DNA from: Myxococcales bacterium
GTDB taxonomy: Bacteria > Myxococcota_A > Bradymonadia > UBA7976 > UBA1532
Direction of reading: 5' to 3'
Assembly: GCA_020633435.1 (NCBI GenBank)
Contig: JACKDP010000003.1
Span: 682,001 to 746,000 of the forward strand
DNA: 64,000 nt
The stretch's first letter is position 1; each line of letters begins with the position of its first letter. The notes below the pieces were generated by a model. The model was not told the DNA's origin and made no database searches. It saw only the letters and a program-made list of their open reading frames with translations. Made by a program: the position numbers and the translations under genes. This document shows, one piece after another, positions 17,116 through 26,463 of this stretch.

Positions 17116-18396
17116 TCAAAGGCGGCGACGCCGACGCCGGAGGAGGGGCAGGCCGCAGAGGGCGAGGAGCAGGCCGGCGGAGCCGCCGCCGCCGAGGGCG
17201 ACCGCGCAGCCATCATCGCCGCCGCCGCCGCCGCCGGACGCCATGTCGGCGCCCGCGCCCCCGTCCCGGGTGATGACCGTCATGTCCGGCGTCACCTCGC
17301 CGCCCATGTCGGCGGCCGGGCCGCCCATGTCGGGCTGGGCCACGCCCATGTCGGGATCGGGCATGTTCCCGCCGCACATGAAGCCCTGCACCTGGTGCGT
17401 GTTCTCGTAGGCGGCCTGGCCGTCGTCGCGCAGGCTGACGATCGCGTTGGCCCGCAGGGCCGGCCCGCCGAGGCGAGCGCGCATGCGGGTCAGGAACGAC
17501 GCGCCCTGGCGCACGCCCTCCAGGCTGGCCTCGGTGAAGTTCCCGTCGATGCCCTGGGCGTACTCGGTGATGAACATCTGGGTCTGGCGGGCCGCGACGG
17601 CCTGATCCAGCGCCTCGACGTAGTTCGTCTCGGCGTTGGTCACGAAGTGGACCGTCTCGAAGTCCAGCTCGTTGGTCGTCAGGTTGCTGCGCATGCGCTG
17701 GTTGCCCAGCGTCCACCACACGAAGTCGGAGTTGTCGCCCGCGACGGCGGTGTTGCTCGGGAAGAGCGCCACCCGCAGCGCGTCGCCCGCCTCCAGCGGG
17801 TAGCGGATGCTCACGATGGGATCGACGCGGTTCACGCCGAGCTCGGTGGTGTCGATGCGCAGCGTCACCAGCATGAAGTTCTGGTCGACCATGGCATCGA
17901 TGACCGCCTGGGCGGGCTCGTCGATGGTCACCCCGATGTCGCCCGCGTAGGTCGCGAGGCGGCCCATCTCGATCTCGGGCACCGGGAAGCTGCGGGCCGG
18001 CAGGGCCATGTTGGGCGCCGGGCCCCAGGCGTCGCGCTGGAAGGCGTCCGAGGACTGGCCGTTGGCCGTGCCGTCGCAGGCCCCCTCCAGGCGGGGGTAC
18101 GTCAGGCCATCGAGCTCGTCGAGGGCGGCCTGGGCGAGCGTCTCCACCACCACGCCGTCGTCGGCGGGGTTGTTGAAGTTCGGAATCGCCAGGATCCACA
18201 GCAGCTTGCCCGGGGTGCCCTGGTAGTGCACCTGGGTCACGATGCGCACGCTGTCCGGGCCCCGGACGAAGAGCGTGCGCGCCTGATCGATGGGCACCGT
18301 CGAGCCATCCGGGCCGATGAACGTGCCGAGACCGAACGCCGGTCCGGCAGCGAGCAGGGCGCCGAAGCAGAGCGCAAACGGCGACTTGCGAGCCAT
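17116..18396 (-). CDS. DUF2330 exported protein with a MYXO-CTERM-like tail
   Basis: 426-residue exported protein. The signal peptide ends near PAFG. The DUF2330 region begins with RTLFVRGPDSVRIVTQVHYQG and runs to about residue 330, including WILAIPNF and FVWWTLGNQRM. After a low-complexity Met/Asp/Gly linker, the C-terminus reads GGGDDGCAVALGGGG, then a hydrophobic segment and RRRRRRL. This Gly-Cys, transmembrane and Arg-cluster tail resembles the MYXO-CTERM sorting signal that anchors proteins at the surface in Myxococcota. The ATG at 18396 has GGGAGGT upstream. The biochemical role of DUF2330 is unknown. Confidence 0.82.
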   Translation of the reverse strand: MARKSPFALCFGALLAAGPAFGLGTFIGPDGSTVPIDQARTLFVRGPDSVRIVTQVHYQGTPGKLLWILAIPNFNNPADDGVVVETLAQAALDELDGLTYPRLEGACDGTANGQSSDAFQRDAWGPAPNMALPARSFPVPEIEMGRLATYAGDIGVTIDEPAQAVIDAMVDQNFMLVTLRIDTTELGVNRVDPIVSIRYPLEAGDALRVALFPSNTAVAGDNSDFVWWTLGNQRMRSNLTTNELDFETVHFVTNAETNYVEALDQAVAARQTQMFITEYAQGIDGNFTEASLEGVRQGASFLTRMRARLGGPALRANAIVSLRDDGQAAYENTHQVQGFMCGGNMPDPDMGVAQPDMGGPAADMGGEVTPDMTVITRDGGAGADMASGGGGGGDDGCAVALGGGGSAGLLLALCGLPLLRRRRRRL

Positions 18397-18591
18397 GATC
18401 CTACCTCCCCATCTCCGGGCACACCCCTCGCGACGGGGGGGCGTGCGGCGCCGAGCCGGCACGGTAGGCCGCAGCTTCGCCCGAAGTCAACTTGCGCGGG
18501 AGGTCGCCCCGCCGCCACCCGCCGAAACGCCGCCGGGGAACCTGGGGCACAGGCCGTTGTCGTTTCAGCGAATTGCCCTGAGAATCGCCCC

Positions 18592-21500
18592 ATGCAGAGC
18601 CTCATCGTCGCCGTCGCCGCGATCGCCCTGGCGATCCCGGCCTTCGCCCGCCCCGCCCCGGATCCCGCCCCCCGCGAGGCGGCGCTGTCGGCCATCGCCG
18701 CCGGCCGCCTCGGGGACGGCATCGACACCCTGCGCAAGGCCGTGGGCCGGGGAGAGGACGCGAAGCCCGACCTCCTCTGCCTGCTCGGCCACGTCGAGCT
18801 GCTGGCGAGCCGCCCCGCCGACGCCGAGCGGACGCTGGCGCGGGTGCCGGTCGACGCGGCGTGCGCGCGCCAGGCCGCCTTCGGCCGCGCGGACGCCCTG
18901 GTGGCGCTGGGCCGGCCCGCCGAGGCTGCCGCCATCTACGCCGCCCAGGGCGCCGAGTCCCTGGGGCCGGACCGCGATCGGGCGGTGGTCGCCTGGCTGG
19001 AGGGCCTGGGCCGGCGCGCGCTGGCCGAAGACAAGCCCGACATGGCCGGCAACCTCTTCCGCCTCGCGCTGGAGGCGACGTTGAGCCCGGGCGAGCGCGT
19101 CGCCCTGGCCCGCCGCGTGGCCGATGCCCTGCTGGCGATGCCCCCCGAGAAGGCGAAGCCGACGCCCCCCGCGGGCCTCGTCGACGCGCTGCTGCAGGGC
19201 CTGCTGACGAAGGACGACGCGGCCGCGCGGCGCGTGGCGGCGCGCTTCCTGCCGGCCAACGAGGCCCTGGCGCTGCTCGAGGCCATGCCCGCGGATCCCG
19301 CGACGCTCGAGGTCGCCGCCGAGCTGGCGGTGTCGCTCGGCATCGATCGCGCCCTGCCGTTCTACGACCGCCTGGCCGACCTGAAGGGCGCCAGCAGCGC
19401 CGAGGCGGCTCGGAAGGCGACGCTGCTGCGGGCCGGGGACGGACGCCTGGGCACCATCGCGGCGACGCTGCGATCGCTGGCCGCGGGGCAGGACGAGGCG
19501 GCCATGAAGGCCTCCAACGTCGAGCTCACCCTGCTGGAAGGGGCGGGCCAGCGCGCCTCGCTGGTGGCCGCCATCGACGCGCACCTCAAGCGCTTCCCGG
19601 CCGATCCGCTGCGCACCACCAACGAGCAGCGCGTCGACCGCGTGCGGATGCGCATGGGCCGCGCCGCCTTCGCCCGGGGCCGCCACGCCGAGGCCATCGC
19701 CGCCTACGACGCCCTGGTGGCGCGGGATCCCCGCTCCGAGCTGGCCGCCGAGGCGGCCTGGGAGGCGGGCCTCGCCGCGCGGGCGGCTGGCCAGGCGGCC
19801 GAGGCCCGGCGCCGGCTCGAAGAGCTGCGCGCCCGCTGGCCCGACCGCGATCCCGCCAGCCGCGCCGTGGCCGCCCTGGCCCGCATGACCGCCTTCGACG
19901 ACGGCAAGCCCGCCGAGGCCCTGGCCTGGCTCGAGGCCCAGGCCCGGGAGGGGCAGCACACCGCCGCCGCGAGCGTCGAGCTGGCGCGCCTGAAGGCCCC
20001 CGACATCGCCCTGCAGACCACCCGGCAGCGGCCGGGCCAGGACGCCCAGGTGCAGGTCATCGCCCGCAACCTGGAGTGGGTGGAGGCCCGCCTGCACCGC
20101 ATCGATCCCGAGGCGTTCCTGCGCGCCGGCGGCGATCCGGAGGCGCTGCCCGAGCTGGACGTGGCCGTCATCGCCCCCGACAAGCGCTGGAAGGTGAAGG
20201 TGCCGCGCTACGCTCCGCACCGGGACGTGGCCTTCGATCTGGCTGTGCCGCGCCCCGAGCCGGGCCTCTACATGATCACGGTCGCCTCGGAGGACCGGGA
20301 GGCCTCGGCCGTCCTCTGGATCTCCGACCTGCGGCTGATGGCCCGGGCGGTGGGGCCCGACGTGGTGGTCGCCGCCCTGGACGGGGAGGCGCCGGCGGCG
20401 GGGGCCGAGATCCTGGTGCGCCTGGACGATGGGCGCATCGAGCGCGGCAAGACCGGCAAGGACGGCCTCTGGCGCACCCGCCTCAAGCGCGTCGGCGACA
20501 TGACGCTGCTGGGCACCTACCGCGACGCGCCGGCCCTGCTCGGCCTGGGGCGCAGCGCGGCCGACGTCACGGAGCCGACCATCCGCCTCAGCGCGGACCT
20601 CGACCGCCCCGCCTTCCGGCCCGGGGACGACGTGCGCTTCCGGGTGGTCGCGCGCCGCGATGGCAAGCCGGTGCCCGGGACGTTCTCCGTCTGGCTGGCC
20701 GAGGACGACCAGCGCATCGGCTTCACCCGCCTGGAGGCCGGCCCCTTCGGCACCTTCCACGGCGTCATCCCGGCCCCCGCGACGGTGGTCGGCCACGGGC
20801 CGTGGCGGCGCAACCTCAGCCTGATGGTCCAGGCGCCGGGCGCCGACGCCCCCCAGTCCGTCGCCTCGGTGATCATCGCGCCGGAGGGCCCGCCCGTGCG
20901 GGCGCTGTCGGTGGAGATGGCCGGGACGGACGCCGTCTGCCTGGCGCGGGAGGCCGATGACCGGCCGGCGGCCGGGGTCAACCTGCGCTGGGAGGCCGGC
21001 GACGGGCGCAGCGGCACGGGCCGCACCGACGCCCGGGGCCGCCTGGTGGTGCCGGGGCCGCCCGCGGGCGTCTCATGGAACCTCTCGGTTTCCTTGGGGA
21101 ATCTCCGCGCGTCGGCGGGACGCGAGCTGAAGGGGCGGCCGGGCCCGGCGCTGCACCTGGATGACGCCGCCGCCGGCCAGACGCCGCGGGCCGTCCTGCA
21201 GGGGCCCGAGGGCCAGTACGTGCTCACGGTCACGCCCCTCTCGGCCCCGGATCCCGACGAGGCCGTCGCCCCGGTCGATCCCTGGGTGCCCCGGTTCGAG
21301 CTGGGCCTCGTCGGCGCCGACGGCGCGCTGCGCAGCTTCGGCCCCCCGACGGGCATCGAGGGCGCGGTGACCACCCGGAAGGTGGACTTGAAGGGCGGCC
21401 GGGCCGAGGTGGATCTGGGCGCGCTCGCGAGCGGCGCCTGGCGCGTCCGCGTCAGCCCCGCGGACGGGCAGGGGCCGACGGTCTCGGGCAGCCTGCGCGT

Positions 21501-24500
21501 GGGCGACGCCCTGCCGGGCCTCGCCGGCCTGCGCGACGCGCGGGTGGGGGACACCCTGGGCCTCACCGCCACCGGCGCGGGGCCGATGCTCGTCGTCGCC
21601 GGCGGCGATCGCGTCCTGGCCGCGTCCCTCGTGCGGCCCGGCGCCCGCGTGAGCTGGCCCCTGGACGCCACCTGGAGCGGCGCCGTGACCGTGCGGATGC
21701 TGGCCCTGGACGGGCGCGTCAGCGAGCGCGACTTCGTGGTCGATCCCACCCTCGACGTGGCCGTCGCAGGGGAGGACGTGGCCGGCGCCGATGGGAGCGC
21801 CCCCCGGTGGGCCCTCTCGGCCCGGGTGACGGACGGCGCGGGCCGCCCCGTCGCGGCCGAGGTGGTGGTGCGCGTGGTGGACGAGGCCCTCATCGGCGAC
21901 GTCGGCCCGGGCGCCCGGCTCGATCCCGACAGCCTGGGGGAGCAGTTCCCCCGGGAGGCCGACGACGGCGTCTTCGGCACCATCCGCCACGCCGTCGAGG
22001 GCGAGGTCATCGCCGCCGAGCTGATGGCCGAGGCGGCGCGCGAGGCGGAGGCCGCCCGGGCCCAGGCCGCGGCCTCCGGGCGCTTCCAGGCCAACGCCGT
22101 CGCCAACGTGCTCGACGCCCCACCCCTGGCCACGGCCATCGGCATGGGGGGCCTGGGCATGGCGGGCCGGGGCGCGGGCGGCGGCGGCATGGGCCGCGGC
22201 TTCGGGTCCGCCCGCATTCGCCAGGGCAAGGCCGTCGTCACCGGGGCGCGCTACCTCACCGGCGAGCGCGCCTCCGCGGCCTGGGCCGTCCTGCGCACCG
22301 ACGCCGACGGCCGCGTCCGGCTGGAGGTCCCGACCCCCGATCGCGCTCGCCGCTGGACGCTCAGCGCCAGCGCCGTGGCCGCCACCGGCTTCGGCGCCGC
22401 CGAGGTCACCCTCGACACCCGCCCGGGCGTCCGCCTGCGGCTCACCTCGCCGGCCCCCGGCTCCCCCGACGAGCAGGCGCGGCTGGAGGCCGTCGTGCTC
22501 AACGGCAGCGCCGCGCCCCTGTCGGCCACCGTCGAGGGCAAGGCCGTCGAGGTGCCGGCGGGCGGGGCCCAGGTCGTCGATCTGGGGCTGCAGCCGGCGG
22601 GCACCCAGAAGGACGTCGCCCTCGTGGTGGGCGGCCGGACGCTCGCCCGCGCCACCTGGCGCTTCCCGCTGGCCGAGGGTCTGCCCGACGCCGCCGGCCG
22701 CGTGCTGCACATCGCGGCGGCCCCCGGGGGCGGGGTGCCGGCGGGCCTGCTCGCGCTGCGGCCTGACCCGGCCTTCGGCGTCGACGCCGGCCGCACCGCG
22801 GCGGCCGGGCGGGCGGCGCTGGCGGCCCTCGCCGTCGCCGCCCCGGCCGAGCGCCCGGCGCTGGAGGCCCGCGCCTGGGCCGCCCGCGACGCGCTGCGCA
22901 CCCTGCGCGGCGCCACCCCGCTGGCCGCCGCCGAGGTCCTGCTCTTCCTGGCCGAGGGCCGCGAGCGCTTCACCGTGACGCGCGGCGAGATGGAGGCCGC
23001 GGGCGAGGCCCTGGGCTCCCCCGGCGCCGATCCCGAGGAGCGCGCCGCGGTGCTGCACGCCCGCGCCGTCGCCCGCCTGCCCGTCGACGCCTCCGCCCTC
23101 GCCCGGCTGGAGCGCACGGCCGACCTGCCGGGCCCGGCCGCCAGCCGGCTGGCCCGCCTGCTCATCCTGGAGGGCCGCGCCGCCGACGCCGGCGCCTTCA
23201 TCCGCGGCGACGACGTGCAGGCGACCCTGGCCCGCCGGGCCCTCAAGCAGACCGCCCAGGCGCCCTCGACGCCCCCGCCCGCGGCCGGGGATCGGGGCCT
23301 CGCCGACTGGATCCGCGCCGTGGCGTCGGCCCCCGGCAAGGCCCGCGGGAACGCCGAGATCCGCCTGGCCGGCAAGGCCATCGGCCGCCTCGACCGGGCC
23401 GCCGGGGGCGAGCTGCGGGTCGTGGCCCCGGCCGGCGATCTGGCGGGCCTGGAGCTGGATGGTCTCGCCGCGACGGTCTGGCGCAGCAACCCGGCCACTG
23501 GCGGCACCGCGCCCCTCGTGGCCTGGCGCCTGCCCATCGACGCCGGCAGCAACCTGCTGGCCGAGGGCTACGCCGCCGAGCCCGAGGAGCCCGGCTGCGC
23601 GGAGGGTTGCACCCTGGCCGTCGGCGAAGGCCTGGCCTTGCCCGAGCTCGATCTGCGGCGGCTCGGCGGCGTGCTGCCCGGCGGCCTCGGCCTGAGCTCG
23701 GGCCGCTCCGGCCCGCTGCTGCGGGCGCGCGTCCCCGGCGAGTACGTCCTGCGCGGCCTCGTGCACCCCGTCCAGGGCGCCATCGCCCCCATGAAGATCA
23801 CCGTCGCCGACACGGCGGGCCCCGCGGGCCTCATCCGCGCCGCCGCCCTCATCAAGGCCGAGGCCGTCGTGGCGGCCGGCGACGATCCCCAGCCCTGGCT
23901 CGCCCCGTGGCCCGAGGACCGGCAGTGGCCCGACGGGCTGCTCGGCCGCCGCGCGGCCGTCCGCTTCGAGGCCGCCCTGGCCGCCGAGGCCGACGCCCCG
24001 ACCCTGGTCGACCGCTTCGAGGCCCTGCGCGAGGCCAGCCCCGACCAGTCCCTCGTCCCCGAGCAGGTGGCCCGCGTGGCCCGCGCCTACGAGGCCGCCG
24101 GCCGCCCCGACCGCGCCGTGGACGTCTGGCGCGTGGGCCTGGGCGGCGCCTTCCTGGCCGAGGCCGGCGCCGCCCGGCGCGTGGAGGAGGTCGCTGGCGT
24201 CCTGGCGTCGTTGCAGGGCCTGCGCGCCCTCGCCGATCGCTACCCCGCCCTGCCGGCGGTGGAGCAGGCCCTCTTCCTGCTGCCCCAGCGCCTCGACTCC
24301 ATGGCCACCGAGGGCGATCTGCCCGAGCCGGTGGTGCGCGCCGGCGTGACGCGGACGGATCTGCGCCTCATGGCCGCGGCCTGGGATCGCGAGTTCGTCG
24401 CCCTCTGGCCCAAGAGCCCGCTGCGCGGCGAGGCGGCCTTCCACCTCGTGCGCATCCTCCAGGACCTCGACGCCTACGCCGAGTCGGCCCGCTGGGCGAC

Positions 24501-25530
24501 GGTGCTCGGCGGCCAGCTCGCCGACAGCGCCCTGCTCGACGGCGTCCTCTACCTGGAGGGCCTGGCCCGGCTGCGGCTGCGCGAGGATGACCGCGCCCTC
24601 AAGCTCTTCGAGCGCATCAGCACCGCCGACTTCCCCCAGGAGGACGGCAGCACGGGCCCCGCCGCCAGCCGCGACGACGCCCGCTACGCCCTGGCCCGGC
24701 TCTACGAGGCCCGCGGCGAGCTGAAGCGGGCGCGCGAGGCCTACGCCGCCGCCGCGGAGACCCATGAGGAGGCGGCCCAGGCCTCCCGCGCCCTCACCGA
24801 CGTCACCCTCTCCGTCGAGCCGCTCACCCGCGTCCGGCGCGGCGAGACGCTGCGCGTGCCCGTGACGGCGGCGAACGTCGACACGCTGCACTTCCGGGCC
24901 TATCGCCTTGATCTTCGGACGATTTTCCTGCGGGACGGCGGCCTCGACGAGGCCCTGGGCGTCAACGTCTCCGGCGTCAGCCCGGTGTGGTCCGGGGAGC
25001 GCGACGTCGACGCCGACGCCTTCCCGAAGCCGTACCCCATCGCCCTGCCGCTGGAGGAGCGCGGCGCCTACCTGGTGCAGGTGGATGGCGGCGGCGCCTC
25101 CGCCGTGACGCTCGTGGTCCGCAGCGACCTCGACCTGCGGGAGACCGCCGATCCCGAGGGCCTGCGCGTCACCGTGCGCCTCGGCGGCAAGCCCGCCGCG
25201 GGCGTGGCCCTGCGCTCGGCGGGCGGCGGCGGGGTCCAGGCGGCCACGACGGACGTGCGCGGCGTCGCCCGCGTCGCGGGCCCCCACGTCATCGCGTTCA
25301 CCGACGCTGGCGACGTGGCCTTCACCGCCCCCACGGCCTGGAGCCAGCGCGAGGATCCGCTGGAGGCCCACCGCCAGGGCCTCGAGGGCCGGGGCGCGCC
25401 GGCCGCGGCGCCGCGCCAGAAGAGCAACGTCGACGAGCGGATGGAGCAGCAGCTCCGCCGCAACGAGGTGCTCTACGAGGAGAACTTCCGCTACGACAAC
25501 AACGCCAACATCGACGCCAAGATGCTCTGA
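18592..25530 (+). CDS. Alpha-2-macroglobulin-like giant periplasmic protein with TPR regions
   Basis: 2,312 residues, exported (signal peptide to about 20). The first 450 residues contain TPR-like helices. Around 660 an MG2-type beta domain begins (LSADLDRPAFRPGDDVRF), and around 1,215-1,290 is the conserved macroglobulin core (WAVLRTDADGRVRLEVPTPD, then SASAVAATGFG and PGVRLRL). The C-terminal third has more TPR-like repeats (YALARLYEARGELKRAREAY). Bacterial alpha-2-macroglobulins trap proteases in the periplasm; many carry a CxEQ thioester, but none is visible here, so this belongs to the thioester-less branch. The ATG at 18592 has no clear Shine-Dalgarno. It diverges from the DUF2330 gene over 195 bp. 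Confidence 0.85.
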   Translation: MQSLIVAVAAIALAIPAFARPAPDPAPREAALSAIAAGRLGDGIDTLRKAVGRGEDAKPDLLCLLGHVELLASRPADAERTLARVPVDAACARQAAFGRADALVALGRPAEAAAIYAAQGAESLGPDRDRAVVAWLEGLGRRALAEDKPDMAGNLFRLALEATLSPGERVALARRVADALLAMPPEKAKPTPPAGLVDALLQGLLTKDDAAARRVAARFLPANEALALLEAMPADPATLEVAAELAVSLGIDRALPFYDRLADLKGASSAEAARKATLLRAGDGRLGTIAATLRSLAAGQDEAAMKASNVELTLLEGAGQRASLVAAIDAHLKRFPADPLRTTNEQRVDRVRMRMGRAAFARGRHAEAIAAYDALVARDPRSELAAEAAWEAGLAARAAGQAAEARRRLEELRARWPDRDPASRAVAALARMTAFDDGKPAEALAWLEAQAREGQHTAAASVELARLKAPDIALQTTRQRPGQDAQVQVIARNLEWVEARLHRIDPEAFLRAGGDPEALPELDVAVIAPDKRWKVKVPRYAPHRDVAFDLAVPRPEPGLYMITVASEDREASAVLWISDLRLMARAVGPDVVVAALDGEAPAAGAEILVRLDDGRIERGKTGKDGLWRTRLKRVGDMTLLGTYRDAPALLGLGRSAADVTEPTIRLSADLDRPAFRPGDDVRFRVVARRDGKPVPGTFSVWLAEDDQRIGFTRLEAGPFGTFHGVIPAPATVVGHGPWRRNLSLMVQAPGADAPQSVASVIIAPEGPPVRALSVEMAGTDAVCLAREADDRPAAGVNLRWEAGDGRSGTGRTDARGRLVVPGPPAGVSWNLSVSLGNLRASAGRELKGRPGPALHLDDAAAGQTPRAVLQGPEGQYVLTVTPLSAPDPDEAVAPVDPWVPRFELGLVGADGALRSFGPPTGIEGAVTTRKVDLKGGRAEVDLGALASGAWRVRVSPADGQGPTVSGSLRVGDALPGLAGLRDARVGDTLGLTATGAGPMLVVAGGDRVLAASLVRPGARVSWPLDATWSGAVTVRMLALDGRVSERDFVVDPTLDVAVAGEDVAGADGSAPRWALSARVTDGAGRPVAAEVVVRVVDEALIGDVGPGARLDPDSLGEQFPREADDGVFGTIRHAVEGEVIAAELMAEAAREAEAARAQAAASGRFQANAVANVLDAPPLATAIGMGGLGMAGRGAGGGGMGRGFGSARIRQGKAVVTGARYLTGERASAAWAVLRTDADGRVRLEVPTPDRARRWTLSASAVAATGFGAAEVTLDTRPGVRLRLTSPAPGSPDEQARLEAVVLNGSAAPLSATVEGKAVEVPAGGAQVVDLGLQPAGTQKDVALVVGGRTLARATWRFPLAEGLPDAAGRVLHIAAAPGGGVPAGLLALRPDPAFGVDAGRTAAAGRAALAALAVAAPAERPALEARAWAARDALRTLRGATPLAAAEVLLFLAEGRERFTVTRGEMEAAGEALGSPGADPEERAAVLHARAVARLPVDASALARLERTADLPGPAASRLARLLILEGRAADAGAFIRGDDVQATLARRALKQTAQAPSTPPPAAGDRGLADWIRAVASAPGKARGNAEIRLAGKAIGRLDRAAGGELRVVAPAGDLAGLELDGLAATVWRSNPATGGTAPLVAWRLPIDAGSNLLAEGYAAEPEEPGCAEGCTLAVGEGLALPELDLRRLGGVLPGGLGLSSGRSGPLLRARVPGEYVLRGLVHPVQGAIAPMKITVADTAGPAGLIRAAALIKAEAVVAAGDDPQPWLAPWPEDRQWPDGLLGRRAAVRFEAALAAEADAPTLVDRFEALREASPDQSLVPEQVARVARAYEAAGRPDRAVDVWRVGLGGAFLAEAGAARRVEEVAGVLASLQGLRALADRYPALPAVEQALFLLPQRLDSMATEGDLPEPVVRAGVTRTDLRLMAAAWDREFVALWPKSPLRGEAAFHLVRILQDLDAYAESARWATVLGGQLADSALLDGVLYLEGLARLRLREDDRALKLFERISTADFPQEDGSTGPAASRDDARYALARLYEARGELKRAREAYAAAAETHEEAAQASRALTDVTLSVEPLTRVRRGETLRVPVTAANVDTLHFRAYRLDLRTIFLRDGGLDEALGVNVSGVSPVWSGERDVDADAFPKPYPIALPLEERGAYLVQVDGGGASAVTLVVRSDLDLRETADPEGLRVTVRLGGKPAAGVALRSAGGGGVQAATTDVRGVARVAGPHVIAFTDAGDVAFTAPTAWSQREDPLEAHRQGLEGRGAPAAAPRQKSNVDERMEQQLRRNEVLYEENFRYDNNANIDAKML

Positions 25531-25579
25531 GCCAGCGACCTGGCCATCGCCGGCTCGGTCCGCCGCCTGGCTCCCTCCG

Positions 25580-25951
25580 CTAGCTGAACGTCTTGTCGAC
25601 GCTGAGCTGGCGGGCGACGCTCTCCCAGGCCGCCTTGTCGGCCAGCCAGCGACGCACCCCCATCTTCTTCTCCCCGATCCACAGCGCCCCGTCCTTCTCG
25701 ACGAGCTTGCCAGGCTGGAAGGGGTAGCTCTTCTTGACCGGCCCGAAGACGGCGGGCACCACCAGCGCACCGCCTTCGATGAGGAAGTAGGGCCGCGTCA
25801 GGTAGCCGATGCCCACGAGGCAGCAGACGATGCCCGGCACCACGCGGATGAGCCCGCCCCCATGGCGAACCGTGAGCAGGTTCAGCCCCAGCCCCAGCAC
25901 GCCGAGCACCAGGAAGGCCACGGCCAGCTGCTTCGAATAGCCCACTCGCAT
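25580..25951 (-). CDS. Small membrane protein with two transmembrane segments
   Basis: 123-residue protein. Two hydrophobic segments lie at about 9-26 and 34-52, followed by a soluble tail with GEKKMGVRRW and WESVARQL. No known family is recognised. The ATG at 25951 has GGAGGGAG upstream. It is downstream of another small membrane protein gene with a 22-bp gap on the same strand, so they may form an operon. Function unknown. Confidence 0.65.
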   Translation of the reverse strand: MRVGYSKQLAVAFLVLGVLGLGLNLLTVRHGGGLIRVVPGIVCCLVGIGYLTRPYFLIEGGALVVPAVFGPVKKSYPFQPGKLVEKDGALWIGEKKMGVRRWLADKAAWESVARQLSVDKTFS

Positions 25952-25973
25952 CTCGCACTCCCTCCGAGGGCCC

Positions 25974-26417
25974 TCACGTCAGGCGACGCCCCATGCGTGC
26001 CGCGCCGAGCCCCGCCAGCCCGGCGATGGCCGCCGGGATCCCATACAACATCGCCTGCGTCCGCGGTGGCAGCTCGTCGGCGCCCATCGTCTCGAGGTTC
26101 GGGCACAGGACGATGAACGCCACCCCCGCCCCGATCGCCGCGAGGGCGAAGAGCGTCGCCGGCGCCCGGCCACCCGCCAGGGTGAAGATAAGCAGCGCCA
26201 GGCAGGCGAAGGCCACGGCCAGGCCGCCGATGCCGGCCATGCGGAAGCCCTTCACCATCGCCACCACCGACTCCATGCCGGCCTGGCCCTCGATGCTCTT
26301 CTCGATCTGGGCCATGTCGTCGGCGTCCCGCACGAGGCGGGCGTAGCTGGTCAGGCCACCCAGGCCCACGGCGCACAGGCTCCCGAGCACGGTCACGATC
26401 ACGAGCAGGATCCGCAT
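25974..26417 (-). CDS. Small four-segment membrane protein
   Basis: 147-residue hydrophobic protein with about four transmembrane segments (1-22, 55-75, 80-97 and 115-135) and a short polar loop RDADDMAQIEKSIEGQAG. No catalytic motif is evident and no family is recognised. The ATG at 26417 is preceded by GGAGGT at good spacing; an upstream in-frame ATG at 26456 would add a hydrophilic leader and is less likely. It probably forms an operon with the two-segment protein downstream. Confidence 0.65.
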   Translation of the reverse strand: MRILLVIVTVLGSLCAVGLGGLTSYARLVRDADDMAQIEKSIEGQAGMESVVAMVKGFRMAGIGGLAVAFACLALLIFTLAGGRAPATLFALAAIGAGVAFIVLCPNLETMGADELPPRTQAMLYGIPAAIAGLAGLGAARMGRRLT

Positions 26418-26463
26418 GGCGACCTCCATCTGGCGGGGCCCGCGCCCCGTGGTCAACTCGGCC

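Noticed and set aside
18480..18592. GGGGCAC...TTGT before the alpha-2-macroglobulin gene as a sigma-54 promoter
   Set aside because: The spacing between the GG and the GC elements does not fit -24/-12 and TTGT lacks the conserved GC.
21073..25770. An open frame of 1,565 codons on the minus strand within the alpha-2-macroglobulin-like gene
   Set aside because: Translation is low-complexity, and the plus strand shows coherent domains. It is a compositional shadow.
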